Positions 10,901 through 18,255 of a DNA stretch of 64,000 nucleotides are shown here, piece after piece. Position 1 is the first letter of the stretch. Each line of letters opens with the position of its first letter. Source of the DNA: Phocaeicola plebeius DSM 17135 (GTDB lineage: Bacteria > Bacteroidota > Bacteroidia > Bacteroidales > Bacteroidaceae); assembly GCF_000187895.1 (NCBI RefSeq), contig NZ_DS990127.1, positions 124,001 through 188,000 of the forward strand, given 5' to 3'. Both the position numbers and the translations under genes were made by a program. The notes beneath the pieces were generated by a model, which was not told the origin of the DNA, did no database searches, and saw only the letters and a list, made by a program, of their open reading frames with translations.

Positions 10901-11354
10901 CCAAAGCTACGTGCTTCGCCAGTTGCTGGCCGGTGCCAATCATTACCTGAGCCGGCTGACTGACCGTTACCGTATGGAGTGTCCGCCGGGGGGACTTACC
11001 ATTCTGTTGCGCGATGAATACCAGGGCGGGGTGAAACGTCCCACATCCACCATTTCAGGTGGAGAGAGCTTCCTGGTGTCACTGGCCTTGGCATTGGGAT
11101 TGTCTTCACTCAACCGGAAAAGTCTTTCGGTGGATGTGCTGTTTATCGATGAAGGTTTCGGCACGCTGGACAGTGACTACCTGAATACGGTGATGGAAGC
11201 CCTTGAGAAGTTACACCAGATAGGAGGCAAGAAGGTAGGCATCATCAGTCACGTGGAAGCCCTGCGCGAACGCATTGCCACCCAGATTCATGTGGAGCGG
11301 GTAAACCATACATTAAGCCGGGTGGAGGTTGTCAATACGATGGGAAATATGTAA
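7920..11354 (+). CDS. sbcC: SbcC ATPase subunit (Rad50-like)
   Basis: This 1144-residue SMC-like protein has Walker A GPTGAGKST near residue 38 and very long Glu/Gln/Arg-rich coiled coils. The mid-coil zinc hook is CPVCG (about residue 552). The C-terminal ABC signature SGGESFLVSLALALGLS and Walker B FIDEGFGTLD follow. It tethers and gates the SbcD nuclease. The length and architecture are complete. Its end is followed by a palindromic repeat array, which is notable because palindromes are the substrate of SbcCD. Confidence 0.96.
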   Translation: MKLQKLIIENIASIEKACIDFEHGPLGEDSIFLICGPTGAGKSTLLDAVCLALYNTTPRLKQAANERYLDENDSFSGTGEVSIDDSRMLMRRDSVSAQVELWFTDAAGDALRAVWSVARARNKAGGKIQKVVWTLSLQDGTPLTNKSTETRTEIERRIGLTFEQFCRTTLLAQGEFTKFLKSKEEEKSNILEKLTGTEIYSRISREIYVMKTEKEAELQELKAQTGGIVLLTDEELAALQTEQRQVTEETATLRTQLKQEQDLRKWMTDEQKLAHDLEETGKALQSLTERVESEDYKRNKSLLDDWDRTADVRFQWTEQAALQQRIRTSEKELEQLKEKYCSLSTGLGQLERMQVQCREQWAACETYLTGVQEKVPVYESLQSLSALSDQIQRALQQSEDYRKEKAHKGAIHQKTLEVRQGATTSYEQARKVAEEKQQEVAACRTQLEELQVEELRQKKQEADARLDGWKKLREALSVRAEKEQAWLDVQKNRKTLQDDCRQQQQTVAQLKAQAEVCRKEKEEVQQVYDKQRMSCEDWAREARARLSKGDVCPVCGKEVGDDLKSEAHFVSLLEPVRALLEEKARRVEEVLTALARAEAEVRSLMRLEEMEAKKETAAKEAYFLAEKAVADMPLYATVKEADEVVSQVEQALTAQLEVCDRLEAQWKQAEEGQQRLNRLTKEREELTTASEQWHRKVEEADKAVSRLETELRMLEEALSREALTVSQCVEKGEILIVFTPWQEAWKTDRENFITALKKETNRYVEQQTRREQLSHKVESLASQVEQVQSVRQSILSELPAWGQATAETIPDGPCPEGLPGQWNALNTSVLSVCHAIKTSQKLREEKSAGVEAFLVGHPEISREYLEKLAGLEVEKVNMARRTLQKLDNDLTSRRAEMERVGRELAQHRAQRPSETEGMTLATVEETISRLEEQQTGKLARLGAIAQMLAHHEECLQRIRKVKEQIEVKQKEVDNWAGVAALFGSADGKKFRNIAQSYVLRQLLAGANHYLSRLTDRYRMECPPGGLTILLRDEYQGGVKRPTSTISGGESFLVSLALALGLSSLNRKSLSVDVLFIDEGFGTLDSDYLNTVMEALEKLHQIGGKKVGIISHVEALRERIATQIHVERVNHTLSRVEVVNTMGNM

Positions 11355-11405
11355 ATTTGTGGATTTTGTAAATATTTGATTCTTAGTAGATTAAAATTTG
11401 ACAAA

Positions 11406-11509
11406 AAACGCCTTTGCGTTTGAACTAAAACGCAAGGACATTTCAGATGAAACGCAAGTACGTTTGAAGTAAAACGCACTTGCGTTTTGTTTCAAACGTA
11501 CTTACGTTT
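11406..11509. repeat. Array of five 16-bp near-palindromes at 22-bp pitch (locus 1)
   Basis: Units start at 11406, 11428, 11450, 11472 and 11494, an exact 22-bp period with 6-bp unrelated spacers. The general form is AAACG-N6-CGTTT; examples are AAACGCAAGTACGTTT and AAACGTACTTACGTTT. Each unit is partly self-complementary. Units 3 and 4 pair at 15 of 16 positions and units 2 and 5 at 13 of 16, giving a large imperfect palindrome centred at 11468.5. A run of T follows the last unit. It fills the sbcC-pyrD gap. A second five-unit array lies at 36382-36485. Confidence 0.9.
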
Positions 11510-11563
11510 TTTCAGGTAATAGGGGATAACTTTTTTTTATGACAAAAATCCAGATAGATGTCG

Positions 11564-11571
11564 TACTTTTG
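11564..11571 (+). promoter_or_regulatory. -7 box of pyrD promoter
   Basis: TACTTTTG matches TAnnTTTG. It lies 22-28 bp before the ATGs at 11593 and 11599. This argues that the upstream ATG at 11539, which precedes the box, is not the start of pyrD. No clear -33 TTTG was found at the usual 19-21 bp. Confidence 0.6.
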
Positions 11572-11598
11572 TGTCACGAAACTAAAAACATTATGATT

Positions 11599-12588
11599 AT
11601 GTACAAATCTATTCTTCGTCCCTGGTTGTTCCGTATGGATGCCGAGAAAATTCACGGTCAGATTGTTGCTTTACTTCATGTTTATCGTCATTTTCCACCG
11701 GTGAAATGTCTTCTTCGTGTATTTTATCGTCCGAAGGCAACTCCGTTTCAATGGCGGAATCTGACTTTTGCCAATCGGGTGGGACTGTCGGCCGGATTCG
11801 ACAAAGAGGCGAATTGCTTTGACGAGCTGAGTGATTTGGGTTTTGGTTTTCTGGAAGTGGGAACCGTTACTCCGGAAAAGGTTGCAGGAAATCCTTTCCC
11901 CCGAATCTTCCGTTTGCCGGAGGATCATGCGCTGGTTTCACGCACGGGCTTCAATAATCCCGGAAAAGAGGTTGTCCTGAAAAATCTGCAGCGGAAACGG
12001 GAAGGGAAATACATTCTGGGAGTGAATATCAATACCAATACTCCGACCGATGCGGAGCGGGCCGTGACAGATATTACAGATTTGTACGAGACTTTCAGTG
12101 CCTATGCGGATTATTATACGATAAACTGGGGCAGCATGACGCCTGAGATTCTGGCTGACGTGCTGACGGCACTCGAGAGCTACAAGCAGCGTTTCCACAG
12201 ACCGGTCTTCCTGAAGTTGCCTGCCGATGTGCCGGCGGAGAAACTGGATACGGTGATTGAATTTGCAAAGGTGCATCATATTGACGGCTTCATTGCTACG
12301 GGACCTACACAGGACCGTTCGCTTCTGATTCATTCCGCACAGACTGAAGTGGAACGGGTAGGAGCCGGAGGCATCAGCGGACTTCCGGTCATTCACAAGT
12401 CTTTGGAGGTGATGAAGCATTTGTCGGCACATGCTCCCAAGGATATGTTGCTGATTGGTGCGGGAGGTGTGATGACACCGTTTGAGGCAAAGGCAATGCG
12501 GAATGCGGGAGCTCACCTCGTACAGGTGTATTCCGCTTTCATCTATGAAGGTCCTGGTGTGGTAAAGCGTATTGCCGAGAAAATATGA
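11599..12588 (+). CDS. pyrD: Dihydroorotate dehydrogenase (quinone), class 2
   Basis: The protein is 329 residues. MYKSILRPWLFRMDAEKIHG aligns with the N-terminus of class 2 PyrD, which uses an amphipathic helix to reach membrane quinone. The FMN site includes NRVGLSAGFDKEA and EVGTVTPEKVAGNP, then NINTN and the late GAGGVMTPFEAKA. It oxidises dihydroorotate to orotate. The ATG at 11599 matches the family N-terminus; the ATG at 11593 is two codons longer. The gene has its own promoter and a strong terminator, so it is monocistronic. Confidence 0.94.
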   Translation: MYKSILRPWLFRMDAEKIHGQIVALLHVYRHFPPVKCLLRVFYRPKATPFQWRNLTFANRVGLSAGFDKEANCFDELSDLGFGFLEVGTVTPEKVAGNPFPRIFRLPEDHALVSRTGFNNPGKEVVLKNLQRKREGKYILGVNINTNTPTDAERAVTDITDLYETFSAYADYYTINWGSMTPEILADVLTALESYKQRFHRPVFLKLPADVPAEKLDTVIEFAKVHHIDGFIATGPTQDRSLLIHSAQTEVERVGAGGISGLPVIHKSLEVMKHLSAHAPKDMLLIGAGGVMTPFEAKAMRNAGAHLVQVYSAFIYEGPGVVKRIAEKI

Positions 12589-12620
12589 GCAGTGGCGTAC
12601 ATGTTATATAAATGATGGTG

Positions 12621-12662
12621 GCCGACCTGTAAGATATAATCTTATGGGTCGGCTTTAATTTT
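12621..12662 (+). terminator. pyrD terminator
   Basis: GCCGACC at 12621 pairs with GGTCGGC ending at 12653. An inner TAAGAT/ATCTTA stem continues the helix, and TTTAATTTT follows. It lies 32 bp after the pyrD stop. Confidence 0.8.
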
Positions 12663-12745
12663 ATAGGGAGGTTTCAGGGTTGTCTTCAAATTCTTTGTGA
12701 TTTTTGGGTAGGAATCGCATGTTATATGTCTGCAAAATTGGGCTG

Positions 12746-12792
12746 GGTGTCATATTTATTACACCTGAATTTGAAATAATATCTTTTTTTTG
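12746..12792 (+). promoter_or_regulatory. Operator and -7 region of the nrf operon promoter
   Basis: GGTGTCATATTTATTACACC (12746-12765) is an inverted repeat matching at 16 of 20 positions (mismatched pairs 6/15 and 10/11), with core TGTCA-N6-TTACA. A TTTG ending at 12792 serves as the end of the -7 box (TTttTTTG, so a weak box). The distance from operator centre (12755.5) to that G is 36.5 bp, identical to two other promoters in this window. The placement resembles class II activation by a Crp/Fnr protein, which would compensate for the poor box. Confidence 0.7.
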
Positions 12793-12808
12793 CAAAAAAG
12801 TATATTAT

Positions 12809-13369
12809 ATGATGCTATCCAAACGACAAAAAATGATAACGGCTCTCATTGCAGGAGTGGTGGCAGGCGGTGGACTGTACTTCCTTTACCTCTTGAGAGC
12901 ACATACGTATCTCACCGACGAGCCTTCGGCTTGTGTGAATTGCCACATCATGTCACCTTATTATGCCACTTGGATGCACAGCTCTCATTCGCGAAATGCG
13001 ACGTGTAACGACTGCCATGTGCCACATGAGAATTTTGTGAAGAAGTGGACGTTCAAAGGGATGGACGGCGTGAAGCACGTGGCTGCTTTTCTAACCAGTT
13101 CGGAGCCTCAGGTCATTCAGGCACATCCGGCCAGTTCACAGGTCATCATGAACAATTGTATCCGCTGTCATGAACAGTTGAATACGGAACTGGTAAAGAC
13201 CGGCCGCATAGACTATATGATGTCGGAAGTGGGAAAGGGTAAAGCCTGCTGGGATTGTCACCGCGATGTGCCCCATGGAGGAAAGAACAGTCTGTCGTCC
13301 ACACCGGCGGCCATTGTGCCACTGCCGGATTCACCAGTTCCGGAATGGTTGAGAAAGATGAAAGAATAA
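12809..13369 (+). CDS. nrfH: Cytochrome c nitrite reductase small subunit NrfH
   Basis: This 186-residue membrane-anchored tetraheme protein of the NapC/NirT family passes electrons from menaquinol to NrfA. One N-terminal membrane helix (about residues 9-28) is followed by four CxxCH sites at residues 42-46, 66-70, 117-121 and 147-151. The start at 12809 lies just after the predicted promoter; the longer frame from 12704 would run through the operator. The nrfA gene follows after 17 bp. Confidence 0.94.
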   Translation: MMLSKRQKMITALIAGVVAGGGLYFLYLLRAHTYLTDEPSACVNCHIMSPYYATWMHSSHSRNATCNDCHVPHENFVKKWTFKGMDGVKHVAAFLTSSEPQVIQAHPASSQVIMNNCIRCHEQLNTELVKTGRIDYMMSEVGKGKACWDCHRDVPHGGKNSLSSTPAAIVPLPDSPVPEWLRKMKE

Positions 13370-13386
13370 TTTAAAACTCGTATAGT

Positions 13387-14862
13387 ATGATTCATAATTT
13401 TAAATCTTGGCAGGGATGGCTGTTGTTTGGTGCATCAATGGCCGTCGTGTTTTGTTTAGGACTTGCCGTGTCTGCGTTGTCAGAACGCAGGGCCGAAGTG
13501 GCAAGCATATTTAATAACCGGAAGAATCCGATGAAAGGGATTGTGGCTCAGAATGAGAAATTCCAGGGAGATTTCCCGAGAGAATATCAGACTTGGACTG
13601 AAACTGCCCGCACAGATTTTGAAAGTGAATTCAACGGAAATGTGCAGGTGGATGTGCTGGCACAGCGGCCGGAGATGGTGATTCTTTGGGCAGGCTATGC
13701 TTTTTCAAAAGACTATGCCACTCCTCGTGGCCACATGCATGCCATTGAAGACATTCGTGCCACGTTGCGAACAGGAGCACCTCAGGGTGAAAAAGACGGC
13801 CCTCAGCCCTCTACTTGCTGGACCTGCAAGAGTCCTGATGTGCCGCGTATGATGCAGGAGATAGGGGTAGATTCATTCTACAATAACAAGTGGGCTGCTT
13901 TCGGCAATGAGATTGTGAATCCGATAGGCTGTTCAGATTGTCATGATTCAGAAACAATGGATTTGCATATCAGCCGTCCGGCCCTGATTGAAGCTTTTGC
14001 CCGTCAGGGAAAAGACATCACAAAAGCCACTCCTCAGGAGATGCGCTCGCTGGTGTGTGCACAGTGTCATGTGGAATATTACTTTAAAGGAGACGGCAAG
14101 TACCTCACTTTCCCATGGGACAAGGGCATGACGGTAGAGGCCATCGAGCAATATTACGATGAAGCCGGCTTTTCTGACTATACGCATGCTTTGAGCCGCA
14201 CACCGATTCTCAAGGCACAGCATCCTGACTATGAAATTTCGCAGATGGGCATTCACGGACAGAGAGGAGTATCGTGTGCCGATTGTCACATGCCGTATAA
14301 GAGTGAGGGAGGAATGAAATTCAGTGACCATCACATCCAGAGTCCGCTTGCCATGATAGACCGTACGTGTCAGGTGTGTCATCGTGAAAGTGAAGAAACA
14401 TTGCGCAATAACGTGTATGAACGTCAGCGTAAGGCTAATGAAATCAGAACCCGTCTAGAAAAGGAACTGGCTTCGGCACATATCGAAGCTAAATTTGCCT
14501 GGGATAAGGGAGCGACAGAGAATGAAATGCAACCGGTATTGAAACTGCTGCGTGAAGCTCAGTGGCGCTGGGATTTTGGAGTAGCCTCTCATGGAGCTGC
14601 TTTCCATGCACCTCAGGAAATTCAGCGAATCCTGTCGCATGGACTGGACAGAGCACTGCAGGCCCGTCTTTCTCTTGTCCGTATTCTGGCTAAGCACGGT
14701 TGCACGGAGAGTGTGCCGATGCCGGATATTTCTACCAAGGAGAAGGCGCAGAAGTTTATAGGCCTGGACATCCCGGCTGAAAAAGCTGCTAAAGAACGTT
14801 TCTTGAATGAAACGGTTCCGAACTGGTTGAAAGAAGCAAAACTGAGGGAACGTATCATTTAA
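13387..14862 (+). CDS. nrfA: Ammonia-forming cytochrome c nitrite reductase NrfA
   Basis: This 491-residue periplasmic pentaheme enzyme reduces nitrite to ammonium with six electrons and can also reduce NO. The catalytic heme site is CWTCK (144-148), in which lysine replaces histidine. The other four sites are CSDCH (182), CAQCH (224), CADCH (297) and CQVCH (328). An uncleaved or cleavable N-terminal hydrophobic segment (about 10-30) targets it to the periplasm. It is 5 bp from the next gene, a cytochrome c assembly protein. Confidence 0.97.
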   Translation: MIHNFKSWQGWLLFGASMAVVFCLGLAVSALSERRAEVASIFNNRKNPMKGIVAQNEKFQGDFPREYQTWTETARTDFESEFNGNVQVDVLAQRPEMVILWAGYAFSKDYATPRGHMHAIEDIRATLRTGAPQGEKDGPQPSTCWTCKSPDVPRMMQEIGVDSFYNNKWAAFGNEIVNPIGCSDCHDSETMDLHISRPALIEAFARQGKDITKATPQEMRSLVCAQCHVEYYFKGDGKYLTFPWDKGMTVEAIEQYYDEAGFSDYTHALSRTPILKAQHPDYEISQMGIHGQRGVSCADCHMPYKSEGGMKFSDHHIQSPLAMIDRTCQVCHRESEETLRNNVYERQRKANEIRTRLEKELASAHIEAKFAWDKGATENEMQPVLKLLREAQWRWDFGVASHGAAFHAPQEIQRILSHGLDRALQARLSLVRILAKHGCTESVPMPDISTKEKAQKFIGLDIPAEKAAKERFLNETVPNWLKEAKLRERII

Positions 14863-14867
14863 GTGTT

Positions 14868-16094
14868 ATGTGGAAAAATACTTGGGGGATAAAAGAAGGA
14901 ATAATGACCTGTGCGGGATTGTTCGTCATAGGTCTTATTCTTCATTTGATGACGGGTGGAGTAGACTGGAACAGCTTTTCCTGGCCGTTGAATTTGTATG
15001 TGGCAGTGGCTTACCTGGTGGGGCTGGTAGTATTGTATTCTTTGCGGAAAAAGCTTTATTTCGTGCGCTGGGCCATGTCGTACAAAGCGGCGATTCCTTC
15101 GCTGGCAGCTGTGTCGGTCCTTACATTCTGTATGGGTATGATTAAGCAGGTTCCGGGACATGTACCTGCCGAGGGTATTTCCATGTTTAACCGCATGATT
15201 TCATGGTGGCCTTTCGTGTTGGAGTATTTTTGGATGACGTCCATCGTAGGACTGGTATCGCTCACGCACCTGTTTTCATTCCGGTTTCAGAAGATACCGT
15301 TTCTGCTGAATCATCTTGGGTTATTCGTGGCGTTGGTATCTGCCACATTGGGTAGTGCCGATATGAAACGGTTGACGATGAATACACGTGTGGGGCAGAC
15401 TGAATGGCGTGCTACGGACACGAACGGGCAGTTAATCGAGTTACCACTGGCCATCGAACTCAAGAATTTCAGTATAGAAGAATATCCTCCCAAGCTGATG
15501 CTGATAGACAATGCTACCGGAAGAGCTTTGCCAGACAACACACCTGCCCATCTGTTATTGGAAGAGGACGTCAGTCAGGGTATGTTGTCCGGGTGGAATA
15601 TTGAGGTACGTAACAAGATAGATATGGCTGCCTCCGTGTCAGGGGAAGATACGGTGAGGTACGTGGAATGGCCGAGCATGGGAGCTACGTGTGCCGTCCA
15701 TGTCAGGGCTACTTCTGCTGATGGGAAGCAGATGGCAGACGGCTGGGTAAGCTGCGGAAGTTTTCTGTTCCCGTATCAGGCGCTCCGGCTTGATAGTGTC
15801 TGCAGCCTGGTGATGCCCGACAGAGAGCCACGGCGCTTCTCGTCTGAGGTGACAATTTATACAGAGACAGGAAAAAAACTTGAGCAGACAATTGAAGTCA
15901 ATAAGCCGGCGAAAGTGGAAGGCTGGAAAATCTATCAGTTAAGCTACGATGAGAGCAAAGGCCGCTGGAGTGATGTCAGTGTGTTTGAACTGGTGTCAGA
16001 CCCATGGCTTCCGGTAGTTTATGTGGGAATTGTAATGATGATGTTGGGGGCTGTATGCATGTTCGTAACGGCCCAGAAGAATAATAAGTGTTGA
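14868..16094 (+). CDS. Cytochrome c biogenesis protein of ResB/CcsB type
   Basis: This 408-residue protein has several N-terminal membrane helices (about residues 12-30, 38-55, 68-88, 110-135), a large periplasmic domain, and a last membrane helix near the C-terminus (VVYVGIVMMMLGAVCMFVTA). This is the ResB/CcsB layout. With the downstream CcsA it forms a system II synthase that attaches heme to apocytochromes. Being inside the nrf operon suggests a dedicated synthase for NrfH/NrfA, including the unusual CxxCK site. In Wolinella a fused CcsBA protein, NrfI, does this job; here the two halves are separate genes. Confidence 0.82.
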   Translation: MWKNTWGIKEGIMTCAGLFVIGLILHLMTGGVDWNSFSWPLNLYVAVAYLVGLVVLYSLRKKLYFVRWAMSYKAAIPSLAAVSVLTFCMGMIKQVPGHVPAEGISMFNRMISWWPFVLEYFWMTSIVGLVSLTHLFSFRFQKIPFLLNHLGLFVALVSATLGSADMKRLTMNTRVGQTEWRATDTNGQLIELPLAIELKNFSIEEYPPKLMLIDNATGRALPDNTPAHLLLEEDVSQGMLSGWNIEVRNKIDMAASVSGEDTVRYVEWPSMGATCAVHVRATSADGKQMADGWVSCGSFLFPYQALRLDSVCSLVMPDREPRRFSSEVTIYTETGKKLEQTIEVNKPAKVEGWKIYQLSYDESKGRWSDVSVFELVSDPWLPVVYVGIVMMMLGAVCMFVTAQKNNKC

Positions 16095-16101
16095 GAAGAA
16101 T

Positions 16102-16893
16102 ATGCTGAATTGGGACTGGTTTAGTTATTTTGCCCTGGTGGCTGTGCTGTGCTGGATAGCCGGTGCATGGAGTGCCTTTAAGGGGAGTCGTCTGCGCGCA
16201 TGTGTGTGTACGGTGTTAGGGCTTGTGGTGTTTGGTACGTTTATCGGCTTGTTGTGGCATTCACTGGAGCGTCCTCCTCTGCGTACGATGGGAGAAACCC
16301 GTTTGTGGTATTCGTTCTTTCTGCCTTTTGCCGGACTGATTACTTACATAAGGTGGAAATATAAATGGATATTAGGATTTGGCACATTGCTGTCGGTTGT
16401 TTTTATCTGTGTGAATATTCTGAAGCCGGAGATACACAATAAAGCGCTTATGCCTGCCTTGCAAAGTCCTTGGTTTGCTCCTCATGTCATTATTTATATG
16501 TTTGCCTATGCCATGCTGGGAGCTTCTGCCGTGATGGCTATTTACCTGCTCTGGGTCAGAAAGAACCGGTGCGACGAGAAGGAAATGGCCTTATGTGATA
16601 ACCTTGTATATGTCGGATTGTCGTTTATGACACTGGGAATGCTTACCGGTGCCTTATGGGCGAAGGAAGCCTGGGGACATTACTGGGCGTGGGACCCCAA
16701 GGAAACTTGGGCGGCTGTGACCTGGTTTTCGTATCTTACTTACATTCACATGCGAATGGGGTTACAGCAGAAGCGCCGGTTGTCATTGTCGGTCTTGCTG
16801 ATTTCTTTTGTTTTTTTACAGATGTGCTGGTGGGGCATTAATTACCTGCCCTCCGCACAAGGGAGCAGTATTCACACCTATAATATGAACTGA
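16102..16893 (+). CDS. ccsA: Cytochrome c biogenesis protein CcsA (heme handling)
   Basis: This 263-residue polytopic membrane protein carries the tryptophan-rich heme-binding motif WGHYWAWDPKETWAAVTWF near residues 191-209. Histidines flank it (for example FAPHVIIYMFAY and HMRMG), as in CcsA/ResC. It presents heme to apocytochromes on the outer face of the membrane, working with the ResB-like protein 7 bp upstream. A porin gene follows after 16 bp. Confidence 0.92.
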   Translation: MLNWDWFSYFALVAVLCWIAGAWSAFKGSRLRACVCTVLGLVVFGTFIGLLWHSLERPPLRTMGETRLWYSFFLPFAGLITYIRWKYKWILGFGTLLSVVFICVNILKPEIHNKALMPALQSPWFAPHVIIYMFAYAMLGASAVMAIYLLWVRKNRCDEKEMALCDNLVYVGLSFMTLGMLTGALWAKEAWGHYWAWDPKETWAAVTWFSYLTYIHMRMGLQQKRRLSLSVLLISFVFLQMCWWGINYLPSAQGSSIHTYNMN

Positions 16894-16909
16894 TAAAAAC
16901 GCTGAGAGT

Positions 16910-18190
16910 ATGAGAAAAAGAATTTTGTCTGCATGGGCGGTGGCTTGGCTTCTTGGGCAGGTGTCCTTGGTCCATGCTCAGGAGAATGAAGAAAGTCATT
17001 TTTGGGCCTCAGCCCAGATTCGTACAAGAGGAGAATACCGGAATGGCGCGCTGTCTCCCCGCGGTGAGGGCGATAAACCTGCGGGGTTTATCAATGAACG
17101 TGCCCGACTGACGTTGGGATATGAACGCAAGAAGTTGTCGTTGAAGTTCTCGGCACAGCATGTCGGTGTGTGGGGGCAGGATGCGCTGGTTGACAAAAAC
17201 GGGCGTTTTATATTGAACGAGGCTTGGGCTGCATTCCATCTGAATGACTCGTGGTTCATGCAGCTGGGAAGGCAGTCGCTGGTGTATGATGATGAGCGCA
17301 TTTTGGGAGGACTGGACTGGAACGTGGCAGGGCGCTATCATGATGCCCTGAAAATAGGCTACAGACATGGAGGGCATCAGCTGGATGGTATCTTTGCTTT
17401 CAACCAGAATGACGAGACCCTGATAGGCGGAACATATTATGACAGCAGCAAGACCAAACTTTATAAAAATATGCAGTCCTTGTGGTATCATTATGATTTC
17501 GCATATGCACCTGTGAAACTTTCTGTGCTGGTCATGAATCTGGGTCAGGAAGGAGGTGATGCCGAAACCCGAGAGTCGGATACACAATATATGCAGACGG
17601 TGGGCACGTACGTACAATTCACCCCGGCCTCATGGAATCTGTCAGGATCTTTCTATTATCAGACAGGAAAGAATGTATCCGCACGCAAGGTTTCTGCTTT
17701 CATGGGAAGTGTGCGGGCTTCGTATTCTATCAATGACAGTTGGACGGTCAATGTGGGAACTGATTACCTGAGTGGTAGTAAGAAGTCCGATGCCACTTAC
17801 CGGGCTTTTAATCCGCTGTATGGCACCCATCATAAATTTTACGGAGCAATGGATTATTTTTATGCGTCCGATTTTGTGAACGGCTATGCACCGGGACTTT
17901 CTGACACGCAGATAGGAGTAGGTTATAAGGTATCTTCTTCAGTATCGATGGGACTGAATTATCATTATTTCGCCACAGGCGTGAAGCTGGAGAGTCTGAA
18001 CCGTACCTTAGGGTCTGAACTGGATTATCAGCTGGACTGGAAAATCATGAAAGATGTCAGCCTTTCGGTGGGTTACTCGCTGATGAGAGGAACCTCGACA
18101 ATGGATGTCGTGAAAGGAGGAAATCACAAAAGCTGGCAAGACTGGGGATGGGTGTCTTTGAACGTCAATCCGACTCTTTTCAAAAAATGA
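16910..18190 (+). CDS. Outer-membrane beta-barrel of the alginate-export/porin type
   Basis: This 426-residue protein has a signal peptide ending VSLVHAQ. The rest is typical of a beta-barrel: alternating aromatic and polar strands, the AlgE-like start WASAQIRTRGEYRNG, QLGRQSLVYDDERILG near residue 120, and a C-terminal strand ending in FKK. The family name is historical and does not prove alginate transport. As last gene of the nrf operon it may let nitrite or another small anion through the outer membrane; that is inference from context. Confidence 0.75.
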   Translation: MRKRILSAWAVAWLLGQVSLVHAQENEESHFWASAQIRTRGEYRNGALSPRGEGDKPAGFINERARLTLGYERKKLSLKFSAQHVGVWGQDALVDKNGRFILNEAWAAFHLNDSWFMQLGRQSLVYDDERILGGLDWNVAGRYHDALKIGYRHGGHQLDGIFAFNQNDETLIGGTYYDSSKTKLYKNMQSLWYHYDFAYAPVKLSVLVMNLGQEGGDAETRESDTQYMQTVGTYVQFTPASWNLSGSFYYQTGKNVSARKVSAFMGSVRASYSINDSWTVNVGTDYLSGSKKSDATYRAFNPLYGTHHKFYGAMDYFYASDFVNGYAPGLSDTQIGVGYKVSSSVSMGLNYHYFATGVKLESLNRTLGSELDYQLDWKIMKDVSLSVGYSLMRGTSTMDVVKGGNHKSWQDWGWVSLNVNPTLFKK

Positions 18191-18206
18191 TAATTACGTG
18201 CGCAAT

Positions 18207-18255
18207 AAAGAAGGACAAGGGCTGTTCCACATTGAAGGAGCGGTCCTTGTTCTTT
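18207..18255. terminator. Terminator between porin and Crp/Fnr genes
   Basis: AAAGAAGGACAAGG (18207-18220) pairs with CCTTGTTCTTT (18245-18255), with a small bulge. It lies between convergent genes and overlaps the stop of the regulator gene, so it may serve both directions. Confidence 0.5.

Noticed and set aside
11406..11509. 22-bp arrays as CRISPR
   Set aside because: Units of 16 bp and spacers of 6 bp are far too short, units vary, and no cas genes are near.
11539..11598. Longer N-terminus of pyrD
   Set aside because: A -7 box (11564-11571) lies inside it and the family N-terminus begins at 11599.
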